A stretch of DNA of 7,464 nt from Candidatus Krumholzibacteriia bacterium (GTDB lineage: Bacteria > Krumholzibacteriota > Krumholzibacteriia > LZORAL124-64-63), in contig JAOZJV010000166.1 of NCBI GenBank assembly GCA_029935695.1, positions 1-7,464 of the forward strand, written 5' to 3'. The translations under genes and the position numbers were made by a program. Shown here piece by piece: positions 5,972 to 7,464 of the stretch (positions are counted from its first letter, which is position 1; every line of letters starts with the position of its first letter). A model generated the notes under the pieces. The model did no database searches and was not told where the DNA came from. It saw only the letters and a program-made list of their open reading frames with translations.

Positions 5972-7464
5972 TCACTGAAACTCATGAGCCCCAATGTCAC
6001 TAATCGGTGCTGAACCAACCCCGGTGTCGGCAGTGGCCGGATCATCCACATAACGGGAACTGCCACTGAAATCCACCAATAACGGCAGAACTTCAACGAT
6101 ATCCGTATCGTCATCGATATCGTAAATATCGATATTATTTCCTGCATCGATGCAGGGAGAGCCGGCTTGCAAAGTAAAATTGCCGCCCCCGGCATTTGCA
6201 AACATTGGCAGCTCGTCAATATTACCGCCATCGTTGACTCCATAAGCAGCGACCCATCCTTCACCCATCCCGCTGCAACCGAATATGTTGCAGCAGGAAA
6301 AATATGCAGTGGCGGATTGTTCGTTGGTCACTTCACCCCAAACACAGTCTGCGATATTTCCGTAAAGAATGCAGTTGATGAGTTTCGGGCTGGAGAAGTC
6401 CATGTTGTACAGGGCTGCTCCGTCATCGGCAGCTGTGTTCAAAGTAAGAGTGCAGTTGGCCATCAGGACACTGCTGTGGTCATTGTTGCAAATCGCTCCG
6501 CCATCGTCAGCAGCTGAGTTGGCGTCAAAAATCGTATTGGTTATGGGTGAACTGCTGTATCGGTCGTTGTAAATGCCGCCACCTCTTACGGCACTGTTGT
6601 GTGAAAACCGGCAGCGATTGATGGAAATAATCGTATAATCGCTGAACATTCCGCCACCGTTGACTCCGGCGGAGTTTTCCCCGAAGAAACAATCGGTAAA
6701 GGATGAGGTACCGGAGTAGTTGAAAACACCACCGCCATTAGACACCGCTGTATTTCCGGTGATGGTGCATTCCATGAGGAGGGAAGAGGAGTTGTTGGAA
6801 TTGGCAATGCCGCCACCGTAAGTGCCACTGGCCTGGTTTCCATCGAAAAGGCAGTTTGTCAGGACAGGCTGGGCCGAGTGCACGTTGTACATCCCGCCTC
6901 CCCGGCCTGCTTCATTGGTGATGAAATCACAGTTGGTAAGTTCCGGTTCAGCCGTATAACAGAAAATGCCGCCGCCTTCGACCTGAGCATTGTTGGAGAC
7001 AAATGTGCAGTCTGTAAGTGTCGGAAAAGAATCTCGCATAAACACACCAGCCCCTGTGTTTGCGGTGTTCTGTTCAAAGGAACAATTGGTCAATACCGGA
7101 CTGGCGTACTGGACATAGATGCCCCCGCCATAGGTGGAGTCAGCATGGTTTCCAATCAACGTACAGTTCAGAAGTTGGGGAACGGAGTCGGGGTTTTGAT
7201 CATCACCCAGATAAAGCGCCGCCCCGGAATTAGTTACTGAATTATTTTCAAACCGGCAATTCTGGATCAAAGGGGAGGATCGGTAGCAATTGATACCAGC
7301 ACCATACTTTGCCGTTCCATTTTCAAAAACACAATCGGAAATGGACAAGGTGGCAGTGTGGGCATAAATGCCGCCTCCCCAACCGGCATGGTTTCCGCTG
7401 AAAATGCAGTTGGCAAGAATCACTTCCCCATAAGAAAGATTCAAACCACCGCCATAATCGTCTG
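5972..7464 (-). CDS. Right-handed parallel beta-helix repeat protein with choice-of-anchor-Q-like C-terminus (5' end missing)
   Basis: Seen: the reading frame is open to the right edge. The codons 5' of 7444 read D-D-Y-G-G-G and continue the repeat, and the TTG at 7444 is an internal Leu, so the true start is outside the window. At least 14 repeats of about 22-30 residues follow the pattern [ND]-C-x-[FIL]-x(2)-N-x-A-x-GGG-[IV]-[YF] (rungs such as NCIF, DCVF, NCRF, NCTL, NCSF, NCDF). After the repeats comes a tail with AGSPCIDAGN, an Asp-rich stretch (DIDDDTDI), a DFSGSSRY element and a terminal SDIGAHEFQ. Known: such N/C and GGG patterns occur in POMP-like, pectate-lyase-fold secreted beta-helix proteins, and this tail resembles the choice-of-anchor Q domain. 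Inferred: an exported, probably surface or extracellular, structural or carbohydrate-associated protein. No catalytic residues could be assigned. No clear terminator follows it, but a separate promoter lies between it and the next gene. Confidence 0.88.
   Translation of the reverse strand, partial: DDYGGGLNLSYGEVILANCIFSGNHAGWGGGIYAHTATLSISDCVFENGTAKYGAGINCYRSSPLIQNCRFENNSVTNSGAALYLGDDQNPDSVPQLLNCTLIGNHADSTYGGGIYVQYASPVLTNCSFEQNTANTGAGVFMRDSFPTLTDCTFVSNNAQVEGGGIFCYTAEPELTNCDFITNEAGRGGGMYNVHSAQPVLTNCLFDGNQASGTYGGGIANSNNSSSLLMECTITGNTAVSNGGGVFNYSGTSSFTDCFFGENSAGVNGGGMFSDYTIISINRCRFSHNSAVRGGGIYNDRYSSSPITNTIFDANSAADDGGAICNNDHSSVLMANCTLTLNTAADDGAALYNMDFSSPKLINCILYGNIADCVWGEVTNEQSATAYFSCCNIFGCSGMGEGWVAAYGVNDGGNIDELPMFANAGGGNFTLQAGSPCIDAGNNIDIYDIDDDTDIVEVLPLLVDFSGSSRYVDDPATADTGVGSAPISDIGAHEFQ

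Noticed and set aside
6141..6156. Perfect 16-bp palindrome (CCTGCATC/GATGCAGG) and a nearby 12-bp one at 6125-6136
   Set aside because: Both lie inside the beta-helix coding region and are explained by codons for the conserved CIDAG motif and the Asn-Ile-Asp stretch; no regulatory context was seen.
7442..7444. TTG as a possible start codon of the beta-helix protein
   Set aside because: The upstream in-frame codons read D-D-Y-G-G-G, continuing the repeat, and there is no ribosome-binding site; it is an internal Leu and the gene extends past the window edge.

Overview
All genes in this window lie on the minus strand, so it reads from the right edge to the left. It holds the 3' part of a long secreted beta-helix protein, and then a compact six-gene transcription unit that seems complete from promoter (about 5926) to terminator (about 1-25). 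No RNA genes, insertion sequences, CRISPR arrays or plus-strand genes could be supported.

Organism: a Gram-negative-type bacterium with moderate GC. The lipoprotein has an Asp-rich stretch directly after its lipobox Cys, like the surface-export signal of Bacteroidota lipoproteins. The beta-helix protein ends in a choice-of-anchor-Q-like tail (CIDAG ... DIGAHEFQ) of a kind I associate with the Bacteroidota/FCB superphylum and related environmental lineages. This points to an FCB-like organism, possibly uncultured, but the assignment is an inference from two proteins.

Layout, in order of transcription: (1) 7464-5972, parallel beta-helix protein, 5' end outside the window. (2) 5971-5868, a 104-base spacer with a strong sigma70-type promoter (TTGACA, 17 bp, TATTCT) and a 20-bp inverted repeat at the expected transcription start. 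(3) 5867-5364, GbsR/MarR-family regulator. (4) 5346-4603, FabG-like short-chain dehydrogenase. (5) 4580-3591, FabH-like (KAS III fold) enzyme that keeps the nucleophilic Cys but has Thr and Tyr where the catalytic His and Asn should be. (6) 3578-2049, sodium:solute symporter. (7) 2062-551, AMP-forming acyl-CoA ligase. (8) 549-34, small lipoprotein with a lipocalin-like look. (9) A GC-rich hairpin with a UUCG loop next to the left edge.

Genes 3-8 are separated by 17, 22, 12, -14 and 1 nt, so they are very probably one operon led by its own regulator. A reasonable working model is a regulated carboxylate module: the symporter imports an organic acid, the ligase activates it as a CoA thioester, the KAS III-like protein moves or condenses the acyl group through its Cys, the SDR does a keto/hydroxy redox step, and the lipoprotein acts at the envelope, possibly on the cell surface. 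The substrate is unknown. The atypical KAS III active site is the main reason to think this is not ordinary fatty-acid synthesis; no acyl carrier protein, malonyl transferase or dehydratase is present in the window.
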